Notes under the pieces: generated by a model
Told to the model about the DNA's origin: nothing
Seen by the model: only the letters and a program-made list of their open reading frames with translations
Database searches by the model: none
Shown: piece after piece, positions 44,002-52,817 of the stretch
Position numbering within the stretch: position 1 is the stretch's first letter
Layout: every line of letters starts with the position of its first letter
Source: Eubacterium sp. 14-2
Lineage (GTDB): Bacteria > Bacillota > Clostridia > Lachnospirales > Lachnospiraceae
Reading direction: 5' to 3'
DNA length: 64,000 nt
NCBI RefSeq assembly: GCF_000403845.2
Contig: NZ_KE159568.1
Span: 1,309,400 to 1,373,399 of the forward strand
Position numbers and translations under genes: made by a program

Positions 44002-45114
44002 TTAATCCAAATATCTGCCAAACTGCGGGATCCAGTCCCCGATAAAAATTTCATCTCTCAGAACCATTTCCAGAACAGGTGTGAAAAATTTCACCAGAAG
44101 CTGTATCACCTGATTCCACTGAGGGGAGTTTATCCCTTCCCGTCTGCTCTGGATTTCCCATCTTTTCTGCATGTACCCATAATCTTCATATTCGTTGATG
44201 ATATCCAGACGGGTCTTCAGCGAGGGTATGGGACATTCCAGCAGAAGCTGTCCAAAAGTCTGAGACACCTTTTTTCCTATGATAACTTCCCTTATGAGAA
44301 TATCATAAATTTCCCTGTACCAGGACAAATTACCGATTAACTCCAGGTTATCCATAATTTCATAAAAACTTCTGGATATATATTCTTCCAGTGTAAACAT
44401 GTAATAGGTAACTTCCTGCCCTTTCTGCAATACCCCCTGGAATACCTTTTCCTGAAACTGGCTGACTTTTCCTCTATAGGGAATAATTTCAATTTCAAAG
44501 GGAATATGAAAAGGCCTTTTTCTTATTTTCAGATGAATCCGGGGATTTTTTTCCCCTTCTTCCCAGCGTTCTTCCTGCTTTCTGCAGAGAACCACATGAA
44601 GTTCTTCCTGCTGTTCATGATCCGGACTGTTTTCTTCTTCCTGAGCCATTTCAGAATCCGGCTCCGGTAATTCTTCTTCCGGTTCCTCAAATCTGTTTTC
44701 GGACTCCGGTAATTCTTCTTCCGGCTCCCCAAATCCATTTTCCGGCTCCTCAAATCCATTTTCCGGCTCCAAAAATTCTTCCTCCGGTTTCTGCAGATTC
44801 TCCTGGAATTCCAAAAAGGTTTCTGATTCCGCTGCACTTTCTGCCGGCCGGTTCTCCTCAGTTTCCAGAGTAAACAGACTCTCCAGTATTTCCACTATAT
44901 CTGCAACTTCTTCCTCCGGAGAAAAAAATTCCAGATGATTCACCAGAATCTTCTGATACCAGTCTTCTTTCAGATAAATATCATTTCTGAGAAGCAATTT
45001 TTCTCCCAGTAAAGCATTTGCAATCTTCTGTATTATTATTTCCGCTCCGTGTCCCGCAGCCAGATTCATCTCCGGTACCTGATAAACTCTGCTTCCTTCG
45101 TCCATTTTTTCCAT
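44002..45114 (-). CDS. Hypothetical acidic-repeat protein
   Basis: 370 residues, not recognised. It has no signal peptide or membrane segment. The N-terminal 95 residues are helical and acidic. A spacer of Glu/Pro repeats (FEEPENGF, FGEPEEELPESENRFEEPEEELPEPDSE) occupies about 120-165. The remaining 190 residues have mixed structure, including LKIRKRPFHIPFEIEIIPYRGKV. It lies 12 bases upstream of the symporter gene and on the same strand, so may share its transcript. The start could also be the ATG three codons later; neither has a strong ribosome site. Cytoplasmic, function unknown. Confidence 0.65.
   Translation of the reverse strand: MEKMDEGSRVYQVPEMNLAAGHGAEIIIQKIANALLGEKLLLRNDIYLKEDWYQKILVNHLEFFSPEEEVADIVEILESLFTLETEENRPAESAAESETFLEFQENLQKPEEEFLEPENGFEEPENGFGEPEEELPESENRFEEPEEELPEPDSEMAQEEENSPDHEQQEELHVVLCRKQEERWEEGEKNPRIHLKIRKRPFHIPFEIEIIPYRGKVSQFQEKVFQGVLQKGQEVTYYMFTLEEYISRSFYEIMDNLELIGNLSWYREIYDILIREVIIGKKVSQTFGQLLLECPIPSLKTRLDIINEYEDYGYMQKRWEIQSRREGINSPQWNQVIQLLVKFFTPVLEMVLRDEIFIGDWIPQFGRYLD
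44640..44775 (-). repeat. Degenerate 21-36-bp tandem repeats coding for EPENGFEEPE
   Basis: CCGGCTCCTCAAATCCATTT and close variants recur at least three times in tandem. They code for the Glu-Pro spacer of the protein at 44002-45114 and could expand or contract. Confidence 0.8.
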
Positions 45115-45188
45115 CCTGTTTCTGTTCTTATCTGGTGATAAACGTATGTTTTTATTATATTCTTATCCAGTTTCCCTGTCAATTATGA

Positions 45189-45224
45189 ATAAAAAAGAAT
45201 CTCCATTAATGAGATTCTTTTTCC
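45189..45224. terminator. Terminator of the LRR surface protein gene
   Basis: Hairpin AGAATCTC/GAGATTCT flanked by A and T runs on both sides, so active in either direction. On the minus strand it is 36 bases after the LRR gene stop. Confidence 0.85.
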
Positions 45225-45259
45225 TCACAGTCTGAAATCTGTTCTTAACAGCTACCTTA

Positions 45260-46858
45260 TTATATTTTCGCGCTTTTTCTGTCACTCCATTTTCCGTACA
45301 GTTTCTGTGATTTTCCGTTTACTTTAACTGTCTTATAAGACCGTACTCTTACATAATATTTTCTGCCCTCTTTCAGCTTTGAAATGGTTTTGGACGTAAT
45401 ATTTTTATTTTTGACAGAAATACTTTCCGTAACTTTTTTATCTTTGAATTTACTGTCTGTACTGTACTGGATTTCATAACCTGTCGCTCTCTTATCCTTC
45501 TTCCAGGTAACTTTTAATTTCTTCCCGTTCTGAACATTCAGAGGTTTTATGCTTTCCTTCGCTGGCTTTACTTTAACTGTAATCTTTACGCTTTTTGCAC
45601 TGTAATTTTCTGTTTCTTTTGCTTTTACTGTAATGATGGCAATTCCCGTTCCTCTGACAGCAACTTTTCCTTTGCTGTCAACTGTTACAACCTTTTTATC
45701 GGAGCTTTTATAAGTAAGACTTCCATCTCCTCTTTTCACTTTTACATTCAGCTTAAAATCTTTGTCTCCATAGGTTTTATCATAACTTTTTCTGTAATCC
45801 AGTGTCTGGTATTTTTTATCCTTTTCTTTGATTGTAAAGGTTTCCTCTGCAGTACCCGTATATTTTCCTTTTCCGGTAACGATCACTCTGGCTGTCCCCG
45901 GATTGATATTATTACGATATTCCAGCATATAGTCTGTTTTTTCTTTTAAGGTTTCACTTCCATCCTTTATGGTAACTTCAGGCGTTTTTTCTTTCCCGTC
46001 AAAGATATAGGAGTCGGGATTAACTGTAATTTTACAGCCGGAAATATTTTTTACATTGCCAAAGGGAATTTTATTTTTTTCTGCCCAGGATTCTATATAG
46101 GAGCCCTTTTTCCCATAAACAGTCAGTTTGCTGCAGTTTTTAAATACATCATTTCCCATTTCGGTTACTGTTTCCGGAATGAATACAGACGTAAGATTCG
46201 TACACATCTGGAATGCGATGTTTCCAATGGTTCTGACTCCCTTTGGAATGGTAATACTTTTCAGACTGGTACAGGAACTAAAGGCCTTGCTTCCAATTAC
46301 TGTAACAGTTTCTGCAATCTCCACATCCTCCAGCGAGCTGCAACCGTTAAATACGGCAGATCCCAGTTCCTTTACTCCTTTTGCCATGGTAACCCGTTTT
46401 AAAGATTTACACGCCATAAATGCACTGTCTGTTACTTTTTTCAGACTTCCCGGAATGGCAACACTTTTGATACCTGAAGCATAAAAAACGAAACTCCCGA
46501 TACTTTCCACTCCTTCTGACAGTACCACATCAGTAAGAGTTTCACAACCATAAAATGCGGAATTTCCAATACTTTTTACCGTTCCTGGAATTACAACACT
46601 TTTCAGATTTTCGCATTCAGAAAATGCAAGATCTCCGATACTGGTCACCGTCCCTGGAATTTCCACATGTTCCGCTTTTCCGGTATATTTTTTCAATACT
46701 CCATTTTCTATTTCAAATCCATCTGTATTTGCCGCCCTTTCCTGATTTTCCCATTCTGCAGGCTTCTGGCCCACAGCAGACACTGCCGGCGCCGGAATCA
46801 GTAACACGGTACTCATAAGCAAAATTAACATAAATTTCCATAATTTTTTATATTTCAT
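45260..46858 (-). CDS. BspA-type leucine-rich repeat surface protein with Ig-like and Fn3-like domains
   Basis: 532 residues from ATG 46858 (six bases after GGTGG). A signal peptide (ILLMSTVLLIPAPAVSA) leads to about nine LRR_5 repeats of 23 residues (VEIPGTVTSIGDLAFSECENLKSVVIPGTV type, residues about 45-255). An MBG-like domain (KITVNPDSYIFDGKEKTPEV), a Big_2-like domain (KTYGDKDFKLNVKVKRGDGSLTYKSSDKKVVTVD) and a C-terminal Fn3-like domain (KLKVTWKKDKRATGYEIQYSTD) follow. It has no LPxTG and no XrtG tail, so is secreted or bound non-covalently. Adhesion to host or mucus is the usual idea for the family. Confidence 0.88.
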   Translation of the reverse strand: MKYKKLWKFMLILLMSTVLLIPAPAVSAVGQKPAEWENQERAANTDGFEIENGVLKKYTGKAEHVEIPGTVTSIGDLAFSECENLKSVVIPGTVKSIGNSAFYGCETLTDVVLSEGVESIGSFVFYASGIKSVAIPGSLKKVTDSAFMACKSLKRVTMAKGVKELGSAVFNGCSSLEDVEIAETVTVIGSKAFSSCTSLKSITIPKGVRTIGNIAFQMCTNLTSVFIPETVTEMGNDVFKNCSKLTVYGKKGSYIESWAEKNKIPFGNVKNISGCKITVNPDSYIFDGKEKTPEVTIKDGSETLKEKTDYMLEYRNNINPGTARVIVTGKGKYTGTAEETFTIKEKDKKYQTLDYRKSYDKTYGDKDFKLNVKVKRGDGSLTYKSSDKKVVTVDSKGKVAVRGTGIAIITVKAKETENYSAKSVKITVKVKPAKESIKPLNVQNGKKLKVTWKKDKRATGYEIQYSTDSKFKDKKVTESISVKNKNITSKTISKLKEGRKYYVRVRSYKTVKVNGKSQKLYGKWSDRKSAKI

Positions 46859-46889
46859 TGTCATCCACCATCACATTTATTCCTGAAAG

Positions 46890-48260
46890 TTACTTCCGAT
46901 GTTTCCTTTTTCTGAATTTTATCTCCTTAAAACTCATTTTCTGCTGTCTTCTGCACTCCAGCTTATACTTAATCAGATAGTAATTATCCACAAAATGGTA
47001 AATTCCAAATCCGATTCCTGCAAGAAGTATCACTGCGAGAACTCCGACAATAATATACTTTACATTAATTTTAAGTACTTTTTTTTCTTTTCCGGTCTTT
47101 TCTGTTTCCGGCTCTTTCTGCTTCCGGAAGGTAAATTCTGATACTTTTGCGCCGGTAATTTCAATTTCCGTGCCTCCCACCACACGGCCTGCATAGGTAT
47201 AACGGATATTGCCGATTACCTCTTTGGAATCTTTCACTTCTTCTACCTCAGGTACCGCATCCGTAAAGGCCGCCGCCTTTGGAAGTACGATACAGCCTTC
47301 CTCGTTCAGTCCTACAAAGGATTCCTCATTTTCAAATATCTTATTTTCCCTGATTTCACTGTCATAACTATTTTCATGTTCCGCCACATTCCACAGCTGG
47401 AAATTTTCAAAACAATAGTCAAACAAAGTTCTGGTGTCCAGATAATGATTGGGAGCCTGCTCTCTGGTCACCACACAAATCAGCGTCATACCGTCTTTTT
47501 CCGCATATGTGGCAAGGGTACTTCCCGCCACGCTGGTATATCCCGTTTTTCCTCCGATACAGTACTCGTACAGATGGCTGCTGTCTCCCTGATAATTGGT
47601 AAGCATTTTGTGATGATTCACCAGATACGTCTCTTCCTCATGCTTGTTGGTGGGAGGAATGGTATGCCGTTTTGTACTGACAATCATACGGAAAATATCA
47701 TTTTTCAGAGCCTCTTTTGAAATAGTCGCTATGTCATAAGCGCTGGTCAGATGTTCTTCATCCGGCAGTCCATGGGGATTGTTGAAATGGGTATCGTTAC
47801 ATCCCATCTCTTTTGCCCTGGTATTCATCATATTGATAAAATCTTCGTAATCTTTTCCCACATGCTCCGCAATGGCATATCCGCACTCATTGGCCGATGC
47901 CAGCATCAGACCATACAGACACTCTTCCATGCTCATAACTTCATCCACATCTCTGGAAATTCCGGAACCTTCTGTTTTATAAACAGCATTTTTGGAAAAT
48001 ACAACCTCTTCATCCAGATTGCTGTTTTCCACCGCCAGCAGAGCCGTCATTATTTTTGTAATACTTGCAGGATAGGACTGCTCATGGGAATTTTTTTCAT
48101 ATAAGACAGTTCCTGTGGATGCCTCCATTACAATAGCTGATTCACCTTCGATCTGAGGCCCCTCCGGCCAGTATTCTTCTGCCTGAACCGGTAACAGATT
48201 TATCTGCAGGAGACTCACAATCCCAAGAGCCAGACCTGTCCATTTTCTTCTTCTTTTCAT
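46890..48260 (-). CDS. D-alanyl-D-alanine carboxypeptidase (PBP5/DacF-type)
   Basis: 456 residues. Signal peptide 1-27. Peptidase S11 motifs are SITK (Ser66 and Lys69), SAN in LMLASANECGYA and KTG in GGKTGYT. A beta-rich C-terminal domain follows, then a membrane segment (VKYIIVGVLAVILLAGIGFGIYHFV, about 405-430) and a strongly basic cytoplasmic tail. Most PBP5 proteins end in an amphipathic helix, so a true transmembrane anchor with a 27-residue tail is a variation. It trims the terminal D-Ala of peptidoglycan pentapeptide. It is divergent from trmB. Confidence 0.94.
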   Translation of the reverse strand: MKRRRKWTGLALGIVSLLQINLLPVQAEEYWPEGPQIEGESAIVMEASTGTVLYEKNSHEQSYPASITKIMTALLAVENSNLDEEVVFSKNAVYKTEGSGISRDVDEVMSMEECLYGLMLASANECGYAIAEHVGKDYEDFINMMNTRAKEMGCNDTHFNNPHGLPDEEHLTSAYDIATISKEALKNDIFRMIVSTKRHTIPPTNKHEEETYLVNHHKMLTNYQGDSSHLYEYCIGGKTGYTSVAGSTLATYAEKDGMTLICVVTREQAPNHYLDTRTLFDYCFENFQLWNVAEHENSYDSEIRENKIFENEESFVGLNEEGCIVLPKAAAFTDAVPEVEEVKDSKEVIGNIRYTYAGRVVGGTEIEITGAKVSEFTFRKQKEPETEKTGKEKKVLKINVKYIIVGVLAVILLAGIGFGIYHFVDNYYLIKYKLECRRQQKMSFKEIKFRKRKHRK

Positions 48261-48399
48261 GAAATTTTCTCCTTAAGTACCGTTTTTCTTCTACAGGGAT
48301 TTCTAAAATATCTCATTTATTTTACAATTTTATTACAATTCCAGTATAGTATACCATATTGCAGAGTACAGTTCAATTCCGGAAATGGAAAAGTGGCAG

Positions 48400-48427
48400 T
48401 TGTAAATTCATAAAAATATGATATGAT
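48400..48427 (+). promoter_or_regulatory. Promoter of trmB
   Basis: TTGTAA (48400-48405), 16 bases, TATGAT (48422-48427). It is 32 bases before ATG 48459. Confidence 0.5.
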
Positions 48428-48458
48428 ATATTCATTATGACTATTTTCGGAGGTATTT

Positions 48459-49097
48459 ATGAGATTGCGAAATATACCCGGCTCCAGGGAAGCCATTGCG
48501 AAAAACCGCTGGTGTATCCGGGAATCGGAACAGCTCAGAGGAAACTGGCACCAGATTTTCGGAAACAGCCATCCCATTCATGTTGAAATCGGCATGGGAA
48601 AAGGCAGATTTCTTATGACGCTGGCCAGAGAAAATCCACAGATCAATTATATTGGAATTGAGAAATACTCCAGCGTTCTGCTGCGGGCACTTCAGAAAAT
48701 GGAAGAAGAACCTCTGGAAAATATCCGCTTTATCCGTATGGATGCGGAAACAATTACCGATATTTTCCAGTCGGGAGAAACGGAACGGATTTATCTGAAT
48801 TTTTCCGACCCATGGCCCAAAGACCGCCATGCCAAACGCCGGCTGACCTCCCGCCAGTTTTTTTCCCGTTACAACCTGATTCTGGAAAAAGAAGGCCGCG
48901 TGGAATTTAAGACGGACAATCAGGATTTATTTGATTTCTCTCTGGAGGAAGTAAAAGAAGCCGGCTGGAAACTGGATGGCTGTACCAGAGATCTGCACCG
49001 GGATGAAATCATGAACAGGGGAAATATTATGACCGAATATGAAGAACGTTTTTCCGCCATGGGTAATCCCATCTGCAAACTGATTGCATCCAGGTAA
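48459..49097 (+). CDS. trmB: tRNA (guanine-46-N7)-methyltransferase
   Basis: 212 residues. HVEIGMGKGRFL is the SAM loop, NYIGIEKYSSVLLRAL the second strand, and NFSDPWPKDRHAKRRLT the catalytic motif with the conserved Asp. It makes m7G46 in tRNA variable loops. CGGAGG lies before ATG 48459. The next gene starts 38 bases later. Confidence 0.96.
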   Translation: MRLRNIPGSREAIAKNRWCIRESEQLRGNWHQIFGNSHPIHVEIGMGKGRFLMTLARENPQINYIGIEKYSSVLLRALQKMEEEPLENIRFIRMDAETITDIFQSGETERIYLNFSDPWPKDRHAKRRLTSRQFFSRYNLILEKEGRVEFKTDNQDLFDFSLEEVKEAGWKLDGCTRDLHRDEIMNRGNIMTEYEERFSAMGNPICKLIASR

Positions 49098-49135
49098 AAA
49101 AAGGCGTATACTGTATATACAGAAGGGAGGAAATG

Positions 49136-49357
49136 ATGAAAAGTTCAAAATTAATTGCACCGGTTCTTATTACTGTTATCCTGGTGATGATTCTGATGAC
49201 TTACTTTTTCCTGTGTACTTTTATGCCCGTCCCCGGTATTATAAAAGTCTTAATCCTTCTGGCATTGCTGGCTCTCATGGGAGTTTCAGTTTATAACTTA
49301 GTGGAAAGAATACAGGAAATAAGGAGTGGTGAAGAAGATGATCTTGGTAAATACTGA
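49136..49357 (+). CDS. Small hypothetical membrane protein
   Basis: 73 residues. Two membrane segments (LIAPVLITVILVMILMTYFFLCTF and VLILLALLALMGVSVYNLV) precede a charged tail (ERIQEIRSGEEDDLGKY). The start is the second of two adjacent ATGs, five bases after GGGAGG. Its 3' end overlaps the YbjQ gene by 20 bases, so the two are coupled. Function not known; membrane partner of YbjQ-type proteins is a possibility. Confidence 0.8.
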   Translation: MKSSKLIAPVLITVILVMILMTYFFLCTFMPVPGIIKVLILLALLALMGVSVYNLVERIQEIRSGEEDDLGKY

Positions 49358-49652
49358 TTATATTTCGGGAAAAGAACTTGAAATGCTTGGCCTGGTAAAG
49401 GGAAGCACCATCCAGTCCAAAAATATCGGAAGAGATATCAGCCAGAGTTTTAAAACTCTCGTAGGCGGTGAATTAAAAGCCTACAATGATATGATGAACG
49501 ATGCAAGAGCCCTCGCCACCAAACGTATGGTGGAAGAAGCAGAGGCACTCGGCGCTGACGCTATTGTAAATATCCGTTACGCTTCTTCTGCAATTATGCA
49601 GGGAGCTGCCGAAGTAATCGCCTATGGCACTGCAGTAAAATTTACTGATTAG
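49338..49652 (+). CDS. YbjQ family (UPF0145) heavy-metal-binding domain protein
   Basis: 104 residues from ATG 49338 (MILVNTDYISGKELEMLG). KGSTIQSKNIGRDI, GGELKAYNDMMNDARALATKRMVEEAEALGADAIVNIRY and EVIAYGTAVKF are family marks. The fold forms a pentamer-like ring in known structures, with unclear function. No cysteines are present, so the metal label is only by name. It is followed by a strong terminator. Confidence 0.92.
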   Translation: MILVNTDYISGKELEMLGLVKGSTIQSKNIGRDISQSFKTLVGGELKAYNDMMNDARALATKRMVEEAEALGADAIVNIRYASSAIMQGAAEVIAYGTAVKFTD

Positions 49653-49685
49653 AACAAAGCGGACAGGTCCGCTAAGGGAACAAAA

Positions 49686-49724
49686 TGTGCAATCTCCTGG
49701 TTTTAAGGGGATTGCACATTTTTG
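49686..49724 (+). terminator. Terminator of the trmB-ybjQ operon
   Basis: Stem TGTGCAATCTCC/GGGGATTGCACA followed by TTTTTG. Confidence 0.9.
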
Positions 49725-49768
49725 CCTGGCCGGCCAGACACTCCGGCCCATTATTCCGTTGATAATTC

Positions 49769-50821
49769 TTATATAAATACAATCTCCTGGTTTTTGCTGT
49801 CTGCCCGGACTTTTGCCCCATAAGGCAGTATGGCTCTGGGCAGGGCATGTCCGAAATTCACATTATACAATACAGAAATACTGCGTCTTTCAAACATTTC
49901 ACGGTAAATCTCTTTATATTCTTCATAATACTGTTCATCCTGAGGTTTCCCGAAGATTATTCCGTTTATCACTTCAAAAGCTCCGGTTTCTTCCACCGCT
50001 TTTAATTCCCTGTACAGAAGTTCCGGTTCCGGCTTTTCCTCACAGGTTTCCAGAAACATAATCTTTCCTTTCCATTCTGCCTGCTCCGGAAAAATACGGT
50101 ATTTCCGGCATATCTCACCTTCATCGGGATATCTGGAAGATTTCAGCATATCATAGATGCTCTCCAGACATCCTCCCAGCAGTGCCCCTTCAAAATACGG
50201 TCTTCCGCAAAGCAGTTCATACCCATGGATTTCTTTATGAGTAATACGGTCTGTTCCAATGGCTGCTCTGGAAAAATCCTTTCGTTCTTCATACCATAAT
50301 TCACTGGGTTTTACCCACTGAAAACCACGTAAACAGCTCATAAATCCTTCTCTGGTGTAAGGAAGCATTTCCTGAGCCAGCTCGGCAATGTCACAGATGA
50401 AAGACTGTCCGTAAAAAGTCTGCAGTCCTAAACGGTGGAACATCAAATGGTTTACCGTTGTATCAGAAAATCCCAGAAACAGTTTCGGCGTCTCTTTCAC
50501 AGCCCGGACAAATGCTTTATCCTCCATCAGATACGGCAGTAACCGGTATGTATCGTCTCCGCCGATTGCAGTGATAATCCCCTGAATAGAATCATCCAGA
50601 AAGGCAAGTTTCAAATCCTCTGCCCGCAGCTTTGGATTCTCTTTCAGAGCTTCAATTCCTTTCAGGGAATTTGGCATAAATACAGGCCTTAACCCAAATT
50701 TCTTCAGCCTTTCTGTGCCGATTTCAATACTGTGGCTGCAGAATTCCTCTCCCAGCATTCCACTGGAAAGGCTTACAATTGCCACGGAATCTCCCGGTTT
50801 TAATAATTCAGGTGTTATCAT
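49769..50821 (-). CDS. S66 family LD-carboxypeptidase (MccF-like)
   Basis: 350 residues. LLKPGDSVAIVSLSS begins the fold. IITAIGGDDTYRLLPYL holds the oxyanion region, FLGFSDTTVNHLM the Ser nucleophile, and VNFGHALPRAILPYGAKV the His end of the triad; the Glu is in IMFLETCEE. The family cuts L,D-peptide bonds of muropeptides or, in the MccF branch, hydrolyses microcin C-type adenylates. This length and the GGDDTYR motif favour the MccF branch, giving possible immunity to nucleotide-peptide toxins. It is alone on the transcript. Confidence 0.88.
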   Translation of the reverse strand: MITPELLKPGDSVAIVSLSSGMLGEEFCSHSIEIGTERLKKFGLRPVFMPNSLKGIEALKENPKLRAEDLKLAFLDDSIQGIITAIGGDDTYRLLPYLMEDKAFVRAVKETPKLFLGFSDTTVNHLMFHRLGLQTFYGQSFICDIAELAQEMLPYTREGFMSCLRGFQWVKPSELWYEERKDFSRAAIGTDRITHKEIHGYELLCGRPYFEGALLGGCLESIYDMLKSSRYPDEGEICRKYRIFPEQAEWKGKIMFLETCEEKPEPELLYRELKAVEETGAFEVINGIIFGKPQDEQYYEEYKEIYREMFERRSISVLYNVNFGHALPRAILPYGAKVRADSKNQEIVFI

Positions 50822-50891
50822 GGGTTAGCTCCTTATATTTTCTGCGATAGTATTCCAGGTTTTGTCTGTTTCTGACATTCTTCTATCCACT

Positions 50892-52118
50892 TTATTCCTT
50901 CTTTTCCACCGGCCGTTCCACAATTCCTTTCATTACTTTCACCACAGCTTCCATTCCTTCCACTGTCACATGTTCTTTCGGCCCGTGAAAAGCATAACCT
51001 CCGGTTCCAAGATTCGGACAGGGAAGTCCCATGAAGCTCAGTCTTCCGCCATCTGTACCGCCCCGGATTGGAAGGGAAACCGGCTCCATTCCGGCTGCTG
51101 CAATGGATTCCTTTGCTTTTTCCACCACAAAGAAATTCTTCTTAAGGACTTCCAGCATATTCCGGTAACTTTCCTTCAGGCTCAGAGAAACCGTTCCTGC
51201 ACCGTATTTTTCATTCATTTTTGCTTCTATATCACGGAGAACCTGCTGACGTTTTTCAAACAGTTCCCCATCATGATCCCGAACAATATACTCCAGGTGA
51301 GCCTCATTTACATCTCCCCTCATATCTTCCAGATGGTAAAATCCTTCCCGGCCTTCCGTATGTTCCGGCGTTTCCTGCCCCGGCAGCATTCCCTGTATCT
51401 CACAGGCAATGGCAGCTGCATTTACCATAATATTTTTAGCAGAACCCGGATGAACGTTCACACCTTTTACTGTAAAATGAGCGGAAGATGCATTAAAATT
51501 CTCATATGCCACTTCTCCTTCGTAATCTCCGTCTACCGTATAGGCATAATCTGCCTTAAAATAATCCAGATCAAAGAGGTCAGCTCCGGCCCCCACCTCT
51601 TCATCCGGAGTAAAACCAATCCAGATATCTCCATGAGGGATGTTTTCCTCCATGATTTCTTCTGCCAATGTGATAATCGCTGCAATTCCGGCTTTATCAT
51701 CTGCCCCCAGAAGAGTTGTACCGTCTGTGGTAATCAATGTCCTTCCCTTTAATGAGGAAAGATGGGGAAAATCACTGACTCTGATTACATCTCCGGTTCC
51801 CGGCAAAACCACATCTTTCCCGTCGTAACCGGGAATAATCTGAGGTTTGATCTCCTTTCCGGAAAAAGAAGGTGCGGTATCCATATGGGCAATAAATCCC
51901 ATGGCTTTCATATTTTCAAATCCTTCCGTTGCCGGAAGCAGGCCGTACACATAACAATGCTCATCTCTTATTACCTTCTCAAGGCCAAGATCTTTCAATT
52001 CTGCTGCCAGTTCATCTGCCAGCAGAAACTGCCTGTCGGTACTGGGAATCACATCTTTTCCATCTTCCGACGTGGTCCAGAAAGACACATATTTTAAAAA
52101 TCTGTCTTTTATATTCAT
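50892..52118 (-). CDS. pepT: Peptidase T (tripeptide aminopeptidase)
   Basis: 408 residues, the typical length, from ATG 52118, five bases after GGAGG. The two-zinc M20B site is FIAHMDTAPSFSG, LGADDKAGIAAI and FTPDEEVGAG, with HPGSAKNIMVNAA in the lid and PIRGGTDGGRLSFMGLPCPNLGTGG at the end. It releases the N-terminal residue from tripeptides. A HAD gene lies 32 bases downstream on the minus strand, toward which no clear terminator is present on this side. Confidence 0.96.
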   Translation of the reverse strand: MNIKDRFLKYVSFWTTSEDGKDVIPSTDRQFLLADELAAELKDLGLEKVIRDEHCYVYGLLPATEGFENMKAMGFIAHMDTAPSFSGKEIKPQIIPGYDGKDVVLPGTGDVIRVSDFPHLSSLKGRTLITTDGTTLLGADDKAGIAAIITLAEEIMEENIPHGDIWIGFTPDEEVGAGADLFDLDYFKADYAYTVDGDYEGEVAYENFNASSAHFTVKGVNVHPGSAKNIMVNAAAIACEIQGMLPGQETPEHTEGREGFYHLEDMRGDVNEAHLEYIVRDHDGELFEKRQQVLRDIEAKMNEKYGAGTVSLSLKESYRNMLEVLKKNFFVVEKAKESIAAAGMEPVSLPIRGGTDGGRLSFMGLPCPNLGTGGYAFHGPKEHVTVEGMEAVVKVMKGIVERPVEKKE

Positions 52119-52150
52119 CATTTCCTCCAATCTGATTTCACATCTGAATA

Positions 52151-52798
52151 TTACGGAATAACAAACTGGCAGATATCTTCCGGGCGTTCTGCGAAATAAG
52201 CGGCCCCGGCCTGTTCCAGTTCTTCTCTGGTTCCATAACCATAGAGCACCCCTATGGTATCAATTCCAAACCTGGCTGCTCCCAGAACATCATGCTTCCG
52301 GTCCCCCACCATAACTGTCTGTGAATGTTCCGAAATTCCGCAGGATTTCAGTGCATAATCAATCACTTCTTCTTTCCTGGTTCTGGTTCCATCCATATTT
52401 GCACCGGCCACAAAAGAAAAATACCGGCTCAGATGGAAATGTTCCAGAATCTGATTTGCAAATAGTTCCGGTTTTGCGGTGGCAACTACCAGATTCTTAC
52501 CGGAATTTTTCAGTTTTTTCAGAGTTTCTTCCATCCCTTCATAAACTTTATTTTCAAAAATTCCGGTTTTACTGTAATGTTCACGGTAATAACTGACTGC
52601 TTCCCTGGCTTTTTCTTCTGAAAAATCATAAAAACTCTCAAAGGATTCCTGCAGGGGCGGCCCGATAAACTTATATAATTCTCTTCTGTCCGAGACTTCA
52701 ATTCCGTACTTTTTCAATGCATACATTACAGAATTGGTAATTCCCACACCTGGATCTGTTAAAGTACCGTCCAAATCAAACAACACTGTCTGATACAT
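52151..52798 (-). CDS. HAD-family hydrolase (phosphoglycolate phosphatase-like)
   Basis: 215 residues from ATG 52798 after GGGAGG. HAD motifs: LFDLDGTLTDPG (nucleophile Asp), VVATAKPE (Thr), TRKEEV Lys and MVGDRKHDVLGA (acidic loop). Helical cap residues between 18 and 85 mark type C1. This is the Gph/YfnB-like group, active on small phosphate esters. It is located between pepT (32 bases downstream) and an uncharacterised membrane protein (20 bases upstream), all in the same direction, so they form a probable operon. Confidence 0.9.
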   Translation of the reverse strand: MYQTVLFDLDGTLTDPGVGITNSVMYALKKYGIEVSDRRELYKFIGPPLQESFESFYDFSEEKAREAVSYYREHYSKTGIFENKVYEGMEETLKKLKNSGKNLVVATAKPELFANQILEHFHLSRYFSFVAGANMDGTRTRKEEVIDYALKSCGISEHSQTVMVGDRKHDVLGAARFGIDTIGVLYGYGTREELEQAGAAYFAERPEDICQFVIP

Positions 52799-52817
52799 TG
52801 TTTTCCTCCCTGTTTTA

